In this document: piece by piece, positions 41,432-50,371 of the stretch
Layout of the letters: every line of letters begins with the position of its first letter
How positions within the stretch are numbered: position 1 is the stretch's first letter
From: UBA964 sp037444685
GTDB lineage: Bacteria > Pseudomonadota > Gammaproteobacteria > Steroidobacterales > Steroidobacteraceae
DNA: 64,000 nucleotides
Direction of reading: 5' to 3'
Assembly: GCA_037444685.1 (NCBI GenBank)
Contig: JBBILX010000008.1
Coordinates: 62,001 to 126,000, forward strand
Notes under the pieces: generated by a model
Told to the model about the DNA's origin: nothing
Databases searched by the model: none
The model's input: only the letters and a program-made list of their open reading frames with translations
Program-made: the position numbers and the translations under genes

Positions 41432-41830
41432 ATGGACGGCAGCGGTGGTGGCGGGGGAAATCGGCGGCAACTGAATGTGTTCGGCGAACCGCTCGCGCTC
41501 TGCAGCGAGCGGCCTCGCACCGGCTGGACGCGCAGCGGTTGCTGCGAAACCGACGCGCGCGACATTGGCTCGCACACCGTCTGCGCGATCATGACCGCAG
41601 AATTCCTCGAGTTCTCCCGCTCACGCGGCAACGATCTCAGCACGCCGCGCCCCGAGTTTGGCTTCCCGGGTCTCGCGCCTGGCGACCGCTGGTGTCTTTG
41701 CGCGACGCGCTGGCTCGAGGCATGGCAGGCCGGCAAGGCCCCGCGGGTCCTGCTCAAGGCCACGCATGCGCGGGCGCTCGATGTGATCGACTTCGCGGCG
41801 CTCAAGGCGCACGCGGTGGATCTGACCTGA
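41432..41830 (+). CDS. DUF2237 family protein
   Basis: 132 residues. NVFGEPLALCSERPRTGWTRSGCCETD, DIGSHTVCAIMTAEFLEFSRSRGNDLSTPRPEFGFPG and PGDRWCLCATRW match DUF2237 along its length, with its Cys residues. The fold is known in the family but function is not. It follows the receptor by 12 nt and ends in a TGA that overlaps the possible CTG start of AzlC. Confidence 0.92.
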   Translation: MDGSGGGGGNRRQLNVFGEPLALCSERPRTGWTRSGCCETDARDIGSHTVCAIMTAEFLEFSRSRGNDLSTPRPEFGFPGLAPGDRWCLCATRWLEAWQAGKAPRVLLKATHARALDVIDFAALKAHAVDLT

Positions 41831-42558
41831 GCGCTCGGCAGCCGGCGCCGTCGTCCGCGTCCCTCGCCCGACGCGCCGCCTTCCGCGAGGGCTTCGTCGA
41901 CCTCCTCGGTCCAGCACCGGGTGTGTTCGCTTGGGGGCTCGTCACAGGCGTCGCGATGGTCAAGTCCGGCCTCGCGACCGCCGAGGCGCTGCTGCTGACC
42001 TTCAGCGCTTACGCGGGCTCGGCGCAGCTCGCGGCCCTGCCGCTGATGGCCGCGCAGGCGCCGCTGTGGCTGATTACGCTGACTGCGATCGTCGTGAACC
42101 TGCGCTTCGTCGTCTACAGCGTCGTCACACGTCCGTATTTCGCGCGCGAGAACGCCTGGCGCAGGCTCTGGCTTGGCTACATGGTCGGCGACGTCATGTT
42201 CGTCAAGTTTGTCACGCGCACGCAGCGCCATCCCGACGATCCGCAGGCGATCGCCTATTACCTCGGCGGCGCATGCTGCAACTGGCTGACCTGGCAGATC
42301 GCCTCGGTCATCGGCATCCTCGCCGCCGGCTCGATACCGGCCGAATGGAGCGTCGAACTCGCCGGCACGCTCGCGCTGATCGCGCTGGTCGTGCCATTGT
42401 GCGCGCAGCGACCGGCACTCGCCGGCGTCGCGGTGGCCGCGACGATCGCCTCACTCGCGCACGCCCTGCCGCTCAAGCTCGGCATGCTGCTCGGCATCCT
42501 CAGCGGCATCGGCGCAGCGCTCGCCGTCGACCTGCGACAGCGAGGCGTCAAGGCGTGA
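41827..42558 (+). CDS. azlC: AzlC family branched-chain amino acid exporter subunit
   Basis: About 243 residues if translation starts at the CTG at 41827, which overlaps the DUF2237 stop as CTGA with GGTGGA 6 nt upstream. No ATG, GTG or TTG in frame lies close. An ATG at 41722 would sit far inside DUF2237, and a GTG at 41923 would cut the conserved AFREGFVDLLGPAPG region. The protein has AzlC features: GLATAEALLLTFSAYAGSAQLAAL, VVNLRFVVYS and YLGGACCNWLTWQI. With AzlD it forms an inner-membrane exporter. Confidence 0.85.
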   Translation: MSARQPAPSSASLARRAAFREGFVDLLGPAPGVFAWGLVTGVAMVKSGLATAEALLLTFSAYAGSAQLAALPLMAAQAPLWLITLTAIVVNLRFVVYSVVTRPYFARENAWRRLWLGYMVGDVMFVKFVTRTQRHPDDPQAIAYYLGGACCNWLTWQIASVIGILAAGSIPAEWSVELAGTLALIALVVPLCAQRPALAGVAVAATIASLAHALPLKLGMLLGILSGIGAALAVDLRQRGVKA

Positions 42559-42878
42559 TCGACCTCTACACCTTGGGCGCGATCGCCGGTCTGACCGCTG
42601 CGACCTTCATCGCGCGATCGACGCTGCTGCTCGTCGGCGCGTCGCTGCGGTTGCCGGCGCCGGTCGAGGCAGCCCTGCGCTTCGCGCCGGCCTGCGCGCT
42701 CGCCGCGATCATCGTTCCCGATCTGCTGTTCGCGGGGGGCGGGACAGGCCTCTCGTGGTCGAACCATCGGCTGCTCGCCGGCGCCGCCGGTGCGGCACTG
42801 TACGTCGCCTTTCGCAGCGTGATCGGCACCATCGGCGGCGGCATGGTCGTGTTCTGGGCTCTCGAGGCGCTCGCCTGA
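42555..42878 (+). CDS. azlD: AzlD family branched-chain amino acid exporter subunit
   Basis: 107 residues from a GTG overlapping the azlC stop (GTGA). Four hydrophobic helices, with TFIARSTLLLVGASLRLPAPVEAALRFAPACALAAIIVPDLLF, the hallmark of AzlD. It is the obligatory small partner of AzlC. Confidence 0.9.
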   Translation: MIDLYTLGAIAGLTAATFIARSTLLLVGASLRLPAPVEAALRFAPACALAAIIVPDLLFAGGGTGLSWSNHRLLAGAAGAALYVAFRSVIGTIGGGMVVFWALEALA

Positions 42879-42970
42879 TCCGCCCGTGAGGCTGGGCAGA
42901 GGCCGGCTTCTTATTAGACATTTGTTTATTAATTGACAGTGCGACAACTTCAAAGGTAACCTCCGTGCCC

Positions 42971-43636
42971 ATGAGCTACGTCACCGAGCGCCGCCTCGAA
43001 GAGAAGGAACGCCGCCGCGCCGAGATTCTCGATGCCGCCGAGTCGGTCGCCGGCGAGGTCGGTATCGAGGCGATGACGATGGATGAGGTCGCGCGCACGG
43101 CGCGGCTGTCGCGCGCGCTGCTCTACGTCTACTTCGAGGACAAGTCGGACCTGCTGTTCGGCCTCTGCGACCGTGCGCTCGACACGCTCCACCAACGGTT
43201 CGTCGCCGCGGCATCTCGTCATCGCCGCGGGCTCGAGCAGATCGAGGCCTGCGGCCGTGCCTATGTCGCCTTCGCGCAGGAATTCCCGGTCTATTTCGAG
43301 GCGCTCGCGCGATTCGAGGCCCATGCGCCCGATGCGTCCAGCAGCGTGCCGGGGGTCGGCAACGAGCAGGCCTGCATGCTGCGCGGCGGCAAAGTACACG
43401 CCGTGATGGTCGAGTGCATCGAGCGCGGTATCGCCGACGGCTCGATCCGCCCCGACGTCGGTTCGCCGATCCTGATCTCGATCACGCTGTGGGGATTCCT
43501 GCACGGCATCATCCAGATCGCCGCCACCAAGGGCCAGGTTCTGGCCCAGCACGCGATCGCGACGCAGCAGCTCGTCGACCAGGCGCTGACGCTCTGTTCG
43601 CGAGCCCTGCGCCCCGCCGCCACACCGCTGACCTGA
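42971..43636 (+). CDS. TetR/AcrR family transcriptional regulator
   Basis: 221 residues from the ATG at 42971; a GTG at 42965 is an alternative. The HTH at about residues 15-55 reads RRAEILDAAESVAGEVGIEAMTMDEVARTARLSRALLYVYFEDKSDLL. The ligand-binding half is unlike any I can name. A perfect -35 TTGACA (42933-42938) lies just upstream in an AT-rich stretch, without a good -10. It is followed by the TolC-adaptor-RND operon on the same strand, which it probably represses. Confidence 0.92.
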   Translation: MSYVTERRLEEKERRRAEILDAAESVAGEVGIEAMTMDEVARTARLSRALLYVYFEDKSDLLFGLCDRALDTLHQRFVAAASRHRRGLEQIEACGRAYVAFAQEFPVYFEALARFEAHAPDASSSVPGVGNEQACMLRGGKVHAVMVECIERGIADGSIRPDVGSPILISITLWGFLHGIIQIAATKGQVLAQHAIATQQLVDQALTLCSRALRPAATPLT

Positions 43637-43663
43637 CCCGCTCCCTGGCACTGCGACCCATCG

Positions 43664-45190
43664 ATGCGCCACGAGTTTGACACGTGTCTAGTCTATGAAC
43701 AGGCGGCTAAGCTGGGTGCGCGGCGGCGAGCGCCGTCGACGGCCCGCGCGGCAAGTCTCGCCGTCCTGCTCGCGGCGCTGTCGCCGGTCAACCTGGCGGC
43801 AGCCGATCCGGCCAGGCCCGTGCCGCAGGTTCCGACCGCGGCCCCGCGTGCGGTCGGCGCCGTGATCGACGACTACGTGCGCCTCGCGCTGCGCGCCAAC
43901 CGCAGCCTCCTCGCGCGCGGCTTCGACGTCGAACGCAGTGAGGCAGCCCTCGCAGCCGCCCGGGCCCGCTATCTGCCGCAGCTCGCACTCGATGCGCGCT
44001 ACACGAGGGCCGAGGGCGGCCGCGAGATCGAGCTGCCGCTCGCGGGCCTCGTGAACCCCATCCACGGTGCCCTCAATGATCTGCTCGCGCAGTCCGGCCG
44101 GCCCGCTGCCTTCCCCCAGATCAGTGATACGAGCGTTCCACTGCTCCGAGAGCGTGAGCAGGACACACGCCTGACCCTGCGCCAGCCACTGTATGCGCCC
44201 GCCATCCCGGCCGCCGTGCGCGCGAGTCGCGCGGACCTCGAGGCCAGCGAGTTCGCGCGCATCGCGGCCGCGCGCCGGCTCAGACGCGACGTGACGGTGG
44301 CCTACCTTGACTGGCTGCAGGCGAGCCGCGCGGTCGACATCGTCGCGGCGAGCCGGCAGCTTCTGGCCGAGAACCTGCGCGTCAACGAGTCGCTGCGCCG
44401 CAATGGCCGCGTGACCGAGGATCAGGTGCTGCGGGCGCGCGCCGAGCTGCTCGCCGTCGAGCAGCAGCTCGGCGAGGCGGCCGACACGCGCGAGCGCGCG
44501 GCGAGCTACCTGAACTTCCTGCTCGCGCGCGACCTCGACGTGGCGCCGGAGCCGGGAGAGCCCGAGGCCGAGATCGCCGTGACCCTCGAAGACCTCGCCA
44601 CGCTGCGCGCGCGGGCGCTCGAGGCCCGGCCCGAACTCGCCCAGGCCGACCGGGCAGTGGCCGCGGCGCGCTCTGCCATCGACCTCGCGCAGGCGGCCCG
44701 CTGGCCCACGCTGTCGCTCGGCGTCGACGCCGGCGCCCAGGGGGAACGCTACGAGTTTGGCCGCGGCCGCAACTTCGCCACCGTGTCGCTGCTGTTGCAG
44801 TGGAGCCTGTTCGACGGCGGAGCCCGCACCGCGGAGCTGCGCGCGGCGCGCGCTGGCGAGCGCCGCGCACGCAGCGAGCGCGACGAACTGGCGCAGCAGA
44901 TCGCGCTCGAGGTGCAGCAAGCGCTCGACCGGCTCGCGACCACGGCGGCCTCGCTGCGCACGGCCGAGGCGCGCGCCGAGGCGGCACGCGCTGCCTTCCG
45001 GATCGCAAGCCGCAAGCGCGACGAAGGCGTGATCAGCCAGGTCGAATTCATCGATGCGCGCACTGCGCTGAACAGCGCGGAGCTGAACCTGAATCTGACC
45101 CGCTTCCGCCTGCTTGCGCAGCAGGCCGAACTCGACTACGCGACGGCGGCCGGTTCGCTGCCGCTCGACCTCGGAGCAGTGTCCCCATGA
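43664..45190 (+). CDS. TolC-family outer membrane efflux protein
   Basis: 508 residues. Two repeats of the OEP fold are seen: ERSEAALAAARARYLPQLAL near the start, and RADLEASEFARIAAARR and DRAVAAARSAIDLAQAARWPTLSLGV later, with long coiled helices. The N-region before the hydrophobic signal is long (about 28 residues) and its codons contain the palindrome GACACGTGTC, so the start codon is not certain, but no other in-frame ATG, GTG or TTG is near. It supplies the outer-membrane channel of the RND pump and ends with an ATGA overlap. Confidence 0.88.
   Translation: MRHEFDTCLVYEQAAKLGARRRAPSTARAASLAVLLAALSPVNLAAADPARPVPQVPTAAPRAVGAVIDDYVRLALRANRSLLARGFDVERSEAALAAARARYLPQLALDARYTRAEGGREIELPLAGLVNPIHGALNDLLAQSGRPAAFPQISDTSVPLLREREQDTRLTLRQPLYAPAIPAAVRASRADLEASEFARIAAARRLRRDVTVAYLDWLQASRAVDIVAASRQLLAENLRVNESLRRNGRVTEDQVLRARAELLAVEQQLGEAADTRERAASYLNFLLARDLDVAPEPGEPEAEIAVTLEDLATLRARALEARPELAQADRAVAAARSAIDLAQAARWPTLSLGVDAGAQGERYEFGRGRNFATVSLLLQWSLFDGGARTAELRAARAGERRARSERDELAQQIALEVQQALDRLATTAASLRTAEARAEAARAAFRIASRKRDEGVISQVEFIDARTALNSAELNLNLTRFRLLAQQAELDYATAAGSLPLDLGAVSP
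43679..43688. promoter_or_regulatory. Palindrome GACACGTGTC at the start of the efflux operon
   Basis: A perfect 10-bp palindrome lies within the first codons of the TolC-family gene, next to TTGACA (43677-43682). It is 43 nt after the TetR stop. Position and symmetry suit a TetR-type operator, but no -10 box at a usual spacing is evident. Confidence 0.4.
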
Positions 45191-46239
45191 GTCATCGGAA
45201 TCACCCTGGCAGCCTGCCACTTCTGGCGTTCGCGACACTGCTCGCCGGCTGCGGCGCGAAGCCCGAGGCCGCTCCGCGCCCCGCTCCGACTCCCGTGAAC
45301 GTCGCGCTCGCGGCGGCCGGGCCGGCGCTGCCGCCGATCTCCGGGAGCGGTGCCGTCGCCCCACGCGACGAGATGCGCCTGTCCTTCAAGACCTCGGGTA
45401 TCGTGCGGCGCATCGCAGTGCGCGAGGGCGACGAAGTCCGGCGCGGGCAGGTGCTCGCGGAGATCGAGCTCGGCGAGATCGGCGCGCAGGTCGAGCAGGC
45501 CCGCGAGGCCGCTGACAAGGCCCAGCGCGACCTCGAGCGCGGCGAGCGCCTGCATGCGGACGAGGTCATCAGCCTCGCGCAGCTCGAGGATCTGCGCACG
45601 CAGGCGAGGGTCGCCGCCGCGCAGCTCGCCGCGGCGCGTTTCAACCTCGGCTATTCGACCATCGCGGCGCCTCGCGACGGTGTCGTGCTGCGGCGCTACG
45701 TCGAGGAGCGCGAGCTCGTGCCCGCAGGTCAACCTGTGCTCTCGCTTGGTGCCAGCGATGGTGGCTACGTGGTCAAGGCGGCCCTCGCAGATCGAGAGGT
45801 CGTGCAGGTCCGAGCCGGTGATCCTGCGGAGATCCGGCTAGACGCGCTGCCCGGCCGGACCTTGCCGGGCACGGTCAGCGAGGTCTCGCGTGCCGCCGAC
45901 GAGCGCAGCGGCCTTTTCCCGATCGAGGTGCGTATCGACAGCACACCTCTGCCGCTGGCCTCGGGCCTTGTCGCGAAGCTGTCGATCCAGCCGATGGCCG
46001 GGCGCGGCGCTACGCTGACCTGGGTGCCGCTTGCCGCCCTCATCGAGGGCGATCGCGACCGCGCGAGCGTCTTCGTGCTCGACGGCGCGGTCGCGCGCCG
46101 CCGTGCCGTGAGGGTCGCGTTCGTGACCAACGGCCAGGCCGCGCTCGCCGAGGGCGTGGCGGTCGGCGAGCGCATCGTCACGGACGGCGCGCCCTACCTC
46201 GAGGACGGCGAGTCCGTCCGCGTCGTCACGTCCGGTTGA
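45187..46239 (+). CDS. RND efflux periplasmic adaptor (membrane fusion protein), lipoprotein
   Basis: 350 residues from an ATG overlapping the OEP stop. The lipobox LLAGC (Cys about residue 22) follows a short signal. Order: barrel-sandwich half IRRIAVREGDEVRRGQVLAEIE, helical hairpin (about 95-150), second half FNLGYSTIAAPRDGVVLRRYVEERELVPAGQPVLSLG, then beta-barrel and membrane-proximal domains. It links the RND permease and TolC-like channel. Confidence 0.93.
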   Translation: MSHRNHPGSLPLLAFATLLAGCGAKPEAAPRPAPTPVNVALAAAGPALPPISGSGAVAPRDEMRLSFKTSGIVRRIAVREGDEVRRGQVLAEIELGEIGAQVEQAREAADKAQRDLERGERLHADEVISLAQLEDLRTQARVAAAQLAAARFNLGYSTIAAPRDGVVLRRYVEERELVPAGQPVLSLGASDGGYVVKAALADREVVQVRAGDPAEIRLDALPGRTLPGTVSEVSRAADERSGLFPIEVRIDSTPLPLASGLVAKLSIQPMAGRGATLTWVPLAALIEGDRDRASVFVLDGAVARRRAVRVAFVTNGQAALAEGVAVGERIVTDGAPYLEDGESVRVVTSG

Positions 46240-46255
46240 TCCCGGGAGACCCACG

Positions 46256-49200
46256 ATGCCGGTCCTCGAGTTTCCGATCCGCCGCTACCAGTTCACGCTG
46301 GTGCTTTTTCTGTGCCTCGTCGCTCTGGGCTGGTTCACTTTCGCGCAGATGCCGCGCGAGGAGGATCCTTCCTTCAAAATCTCAGGGTTCTCGATCGCCG
46401 CGATCATGCCCGGCGCCGACCCCAAGGACCTCGAGCGGCTGGTCGTCAAGCCGATCGAGGATCGGCTCGCCGAGCTCGACGATCTGTACAAGATCGAGTC
46501 GTCGATTGCCGATGGCGTATCTTTCACGGCGATCGAGTTCGACGCGTCGACCGATCCGGATCGCAAGTACGACGAGGTGACGCGCGAGATCAACGCGCTG
46601 CGGCCCTCGCTGCCGAGCGAGCTGCGGGAACTGATCATCCGCAAGTTCAGCCCCGGCCTCGTCAACATCGTCCAGTTCGCGCTGGTCTCAGCCGAAGCAC
46701 CCTACCGCGAACTCGAGGACCACGCCCGCAACCTCAAGGACGCCCTGAAGTCCGTCGACGGCGTGCTGACCTCGGAGACCTGGGCCTACCCGCGCCGCGA
46801 GCTGCGTGTCGAGGTCGACCTCGAGCGCATGGCGGAGCTGCGCCTGTCGCCGTTCCAGGTCGTCGCGGCGGTGCAGGGCGAGAACGCGAACGTTCCGGCC
46901 GGCGCGCTCGACCTCGGTGCCCGCAGCTTCAGCCTCAAGACCTCCGGCGCCTACGCCGACCTCGACCAGGTCCGCGATACCGTCGTCGCCGCAGTCGACG
47001 GCCGCGCCGTGCGCGTCCGCGACGTCGCTGAGGTGCGCTGGGACTCGCAGCAGCTCACGCACGTCGGCCGCTACAACGGGCAGCGCGCGGTGTTCGTGAC
47101 CGCCAACATGAAGCAGGGCTACAACATCCTCGAGGTCAAGCGGCGCATCGACGAACGGGTCGCGCTGTACCGCGAGACGCTGCCGGCCCGCATCACCCTC
47201 GAAGAGGGCTTCGACCAGTCGCGCAACGTCGCCTCGCGCCTCGAGCGCCTCTATCTCGACCTCGGCATCGCGATCTCGCTCGTGATCCTCACCCTGCTGC
47301 CGCTGGGCTGGCGCGCCGCGGGCATCGTCATGATCGCGATCCCGCTGTCGCTGGCCTTCGGCATGATCGTGCTCTACTTCCTCGGCTATTCGCTGAACCA
47401 GTTGTCGATCGCCGGCTTCGTCGTCGCGCTCGGACTGCTGGTCGACGATTCGATCGTCGTCGTCGAGAACATCGCGCGGCACCTGCGCATGGGCTACGGG
47501 CGGCTGCAGGCCGCGATCGCCGGGACGCGGCAGATCTTCGTCGCCATCCTCGGTTGCACGGCCACGCTGGTCTTCGCGTTCGTGCCGCTTCTCGCGCTGC
47601 CCGGTACTGCCGGCAAGTTCATTCGGGTGCTGCCGACCACGGTGATCGCGACGATCGTCGGTTCGCTGCTCATCGCGCTGTTCATCATCCCGTTCCTCGC
47701 GAGCCGCCTTCTGCGCGAGGAGAAGGACGAGCGCGGCAATCCGCTGCTGCAGCGGGTCATGGCAGCGATCCACCGCTACTATCGGCCCGCGCTGCATTAC
47801 TGCCTTGCCCGGCCGCGCACCACGGTCGCGATCGCGATCGGCGGTTCGCTGGCGCTGTCCATCGCGCTCGTCCCCGTCATCGGTTCCAGCCTGTTTCCGA
47901 AGGCCGATACGCCCCAGTTCGTGATCTCTGTCGAGACGCCCGACGGCGCGAGCCTCGCCGAAACCGACGAGGCAGTGCGGTACGTCGAGACTAAGCTCGC
48001 CCGGATGCCGGAGGTCCGCTCCTGGTTCGCGAACGTCGGCCACGGCAACCCGCTGATCTACTACAATCTGGTCGTACGCAACGATGCGGCCAACTACGGC
48101 GAGCTGTTCGTGCGGCTGAAGGAATTCGACACACGCCGCACGCCCGCACGGCTCGATGCGCTCCGCGCCGAACTCGCCGGCTATCCGAAGGCGCGCTTCA
48201 CGGTCCGGGAGTTCAAGAACGGCCCGCCGATCAGTGCCCCGCTGGCGGTGCGCGTCGTCGGACCCGACCTCGACATCATCCAGCGGCTCGCGCGCGAGGT
48301 CGAGCGGGTGCTGCGCGCCACGCCAGGCACGCGTGACGTCGAGAATCCGCTGCGCGTGGCCCGAACGAACCTCAAGCTCGACGTCGACCCGCAGAAGGCT
48401 GCGCTGCTCGGCGTCCCGACGGTGGAGGTCGACCGCGCCGTGCGGCTTGCGGTCTCCGGCGCCGAAGCCGGCACGTTCAAGGACGCGAGCGGCGAGCAGT
48501 ATCCGATCACGGTCCGGACGCCACTCGACGGACGCGCCAACCTCGAGGCGCTCGAGGACCTGCGTGTTCCGGCCGCGGGCGGCGTGTCGCTGCCGCTCGC
48601 GCAGCTTGGCACGCTCGTGTTCGAGCGCGCGCCCGTGCAAATAGCACGCTACGACCGCGAGCGCGCCGTGACCATCGACGCGCAGATCGAGCGCGGCTAC
48701 AACACCGCCAAGGTCACGGCCGACGCGGTGCGGCGCCTCGAGCGGATCGAGTGGCCCCGCGGCTATCGCTTCGTGCTCGGTGGCGACGCAGAGGCCGGCG
48801 CCGAGGCCTTCGGCGGCATCGGCACGGCGGCCCTCGTCGCCGTGTTCGCGATCTTCGCGATCCTCGTGCTCGAATTCGGCAGCTTCAAGTCGACGCTGAT
48901 CGTATTGACCGTCGTGCCGCTCGGCGTGTTCGGCGGGATGCTGATACTGCTGCTGACCGGCAACGACCTGTCGTTCACGGCCAGCATCGGCTTCATCGCG
49001 CTGGTCGGCATCGAGATCAAGAACTCCATCTTGCTGGTGGACTTCACCAACCAGCTCCGCGAGCGCGGCGTCGCGCTCGACGAGGCGATCGAGCAGGCCG
49101 GCGAGATCCGGTTCCTGCCGATCCTGCTGACCTCGGTCACCGCGATCGGCGGCCTTCTCCCGCTCGCCGTGCAGAACATCGGTTTGTACTCGCCCATGGC

Positions 49201-49348
49201 CTGGGTCATCATCGGCGGCCTCATCACCTCGACGCTGCTCGCCCGACTCGTGACGCCGGTCGTCTACAAGCTGATTCCTCCCACCATCGAGACACCGCGC
49301 GAACGCGAACGTCTCGGCGCGGCCGACGCGTCGGGGGCGCTGCTGTGA
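46256..49348 (+). CDS. RND-family efflux permease (AcrB/HAE1-like)
   Basis: 1030 residues, the full size. Twelve membrane helices and two large periplasmic loops. TM4 has GLLVDDSIVVVENI (about residues 397-410) with the proton-relay Asp pair; TM10 has the Gly/Lys-containing GFIALVGIEIKNSILLVDF. It is an inner-membrane proton-driven pump; without nearby metal-binding signatures a multidrug or lipophile substrate is likely. It follows the adaptor by 16 nt and overlaps the next gene by 4 nt. Confidence 0.94.
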   Translation: MPVLEFPIRRYQFTLVLFLCLVALGWFTFAQMPREEDPSFKISGFSIAAIMPGADPKDLERLVVKPIEDRLAELDDLYKIESSIADGVSFTAIEFDASTDPDRKYDEVTREINALRPSLPSELRELIIRKFSPGLVNIVQFALVSAEAPYRELEDHARNLKDALKSVDGVLTSETWAYPRRELRVEVDLERMAELRLSPFQVVAAVQGENANVPAGALDLGARSFSLKTSGAYADLDQVRDTVVAAVDGRAVRVRDVAEVRWDSQQLTHVGRYNGQRAVFVTANMKQGYNILEVKRRIDERVALYRETLPARITLEEGFDQSRNVASRLERLYLDLGIAISLVILTLLPLGWRAAGIVMIAIPLSLAFGMIVLYFLGYSLNQLSIAGFVVALGLLVDDSIVVVENIARHLRMGYGRLQAAIAGTRQIFVAILGCTATLVFAFVPLLALPGTAGKFIRVLPTTVIATIVGSLLIALFIIPFLASRLLREEKDERGNPLLQRVMAAIHRYYRPALHYCLARPRTTVAIAIGGSLALSIALVPVIGSSLFPKADTPQFVISVETPDGASLAETDEAVRYVETKLARMPEVRSWFANVGHGNPLIYYNLVVRNDAANYGELFVRLKEFDTRRTPARLDALRAELAGYPKARFTVREFKNGPPISAPLAVRVVGPDLDIIQRLAREVERVLRATPGTRDVENPLRVARTNLKLDVDPQKAALLGVPTVEVDRAVRLAVSGAEAGTFKDASGEQYPITVRTPLDGRANLEALEDLRVPAAGGVSLPLAQLGTLVFERAPVQIARYDRERAVTIDAQIERGYNTAKVTADAVRRLERIEWPRGYRFVLGGDAEAGAEAFGGIGTAALVAVFAIFAILVLEFGSFKSTLIVLTVVPLGVFGGMLILLLTGNDLSFTASIGFIALVGIEIKNSILLVDFTNQLRERGVALDEAIEQAGEIRFLPILLTSVTAIGGLLPLAVQNIGLYSPMAWVIIGGLITSTLLARLVTPVVYKLIPPTIETPRERERLGAADASGALL

Positions 49349-50298
49349 ACTCGGTGTTCCTCGACTATGGAACCCTCAGCAGCGGAGACCTCGATGCCGG
49401 GGCACTGCAGCGAGTCCTGCCCCGACTGCGGCTGCACGACACGACGCGGCAGGAGGACGTCGCCGAGCGCATCGCCGGCTGCGAGGTCGTGCTCGTCAAC
49501 AAGTTGCGGATCGACCGCAAGCTGATCGAGGCGACGCCCGTGCTGCGGCTGATCGGCCTGTCTGCGACCGGCACCGACAATGTCGACCTCGAGGCTGCGC
49601 GCGCGCGCGGTGTAGCGGTCTGCAATATCCGCGACTACTGCACACCGTCGGTCGTTCAGCACGTGCTCGGCGCGATCCTCGCGCTGACGCACCGGTTCGC
49701 CGACTACGCGCGGCTCGCCGTCGAACGGTGGGGTCAGTCGCCGCAGTTCACGATGCTCGACTACCCGGTGCGAGAGCTGCGCGGTCGCGTGCTCGGCGTC
49801 GTCGGCTGGGGAGTGCTCGGCCGCGCCGTCGCGGCCGCCTGCGAGTCCGCGCTCGGCATGCGCGTGCTGGTCGCGAACCGGCCCGGCGGCGAACGCGTCG
49901 CCGGACGGCTCGACCTCGACGGGCTCCTGGCGCAGGCCGACGTGCTGACGCTGCATTGCCCGCTGACCCCGGCTACCCGCGGGCTGATCGACGCCCGAGC
50001 GCTGGCGCGCATGAAGCCCGACGCGCTGCTCGTCAACACGGCGCGCGGCGCGCTCGTCGACGTTCGTGCGCTCGCCGACGCGCTGCGGGCCGGACGGCTC
50101 GGCGGTGCCGCGATAGACGTGCTGCCGCAGGAACCCCCGGTCGACGGTTCGCCACTGTTCGCGCCCGGCATCCCGAACCTTCTGCTGACGCCCCACACAG
50201 CCTGGGCCGCGCGCGAGTCGCGACAGCGCGCGCTCGATGAGCTCGCCGCGAACGTCGCGGATTGCCTTGCCGGCGGGCACCGGGCGCGCGTCGTCTGA
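49345..50298 (+). CDS. D-2-hydroxyacid dehydrogenase (glycerate dehydrogenase-like)
   Basis: 317 residues from a GTG overlapping the RND stop (GTGA). NAD-binding GVVGWGVLGRAVAAA (about 150-164), catalytic Arg in LVNTARGALVDV, Glu in the DVLPQEPP segment and His in LLTPHTAWAARE. It reduces or oxidises a 2-hydroxyacid with NAD(P). Translational coupling to an efflux pump is unusual and may mean the two handle related metabolites. A strong hairpin follows 28 nt after the stop. Confidence 0.93.
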   Translation: MNSVFLDYGTLSSGDLDAGALQRVLPRLRLHDTTRQEDVAERIAGCEVVLVNKLRIDRKLIEATPVLRLIGLSATGTDNVDLEAARARGVAVCNIRDYCTPSVVQHVLGAILALTHRFADYARLAVERWGQSPQFTMLDYPVRELRGRVLGVVGWGVLGRAVAAACESALGMRVLVANRPGGERVAGRLDLDGLLAQADVLTLHCPLTPATRGLIDARALARMKPDALLVNTARGALVDVRALADALRAGRLGGAAIDVLPQEPPVDGSPLFAPGIPNLLLTPHTAWAARESRQRALDELAANVADCLAGGHRARVV

Positions 50299-50325
50299 CC
50301 GCGATTCGGGTTCGTGGTAAAGCAA

Positions 50326-50353
50326 CGGGCCGGCGTGTCACCACGCCGGCCCG
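50326..50353. terminator. Perfect 12-bp hairpin between convergent genes
   Basis: CGGGCCGGCGTG (50326-50337) pairs with CACGCCGGCCCG (50342-50353) around a TCAC loop. It lies between the dehydrogenase stop (plus) and the TonB receptor stop (minus). No T-run of note follows on either side. Confidence 0.65.
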
Positions 50354-50371
50354 CTGCACCCCCCTGCAAAC

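Noticed and set aside
42933..42961. TTGACA with a 17-nt spacer before the TetR gene as a promoter
   Set aside because: The -10 position reads GTAACC, too far from consensus to call, although the -35 is perfect.
46688..48640. Minus-strand frame of 650 codons opposite the RND permease
   Set aside because: An antisense shadow; the composition is Asp/Arg/Glu-rich without domains.
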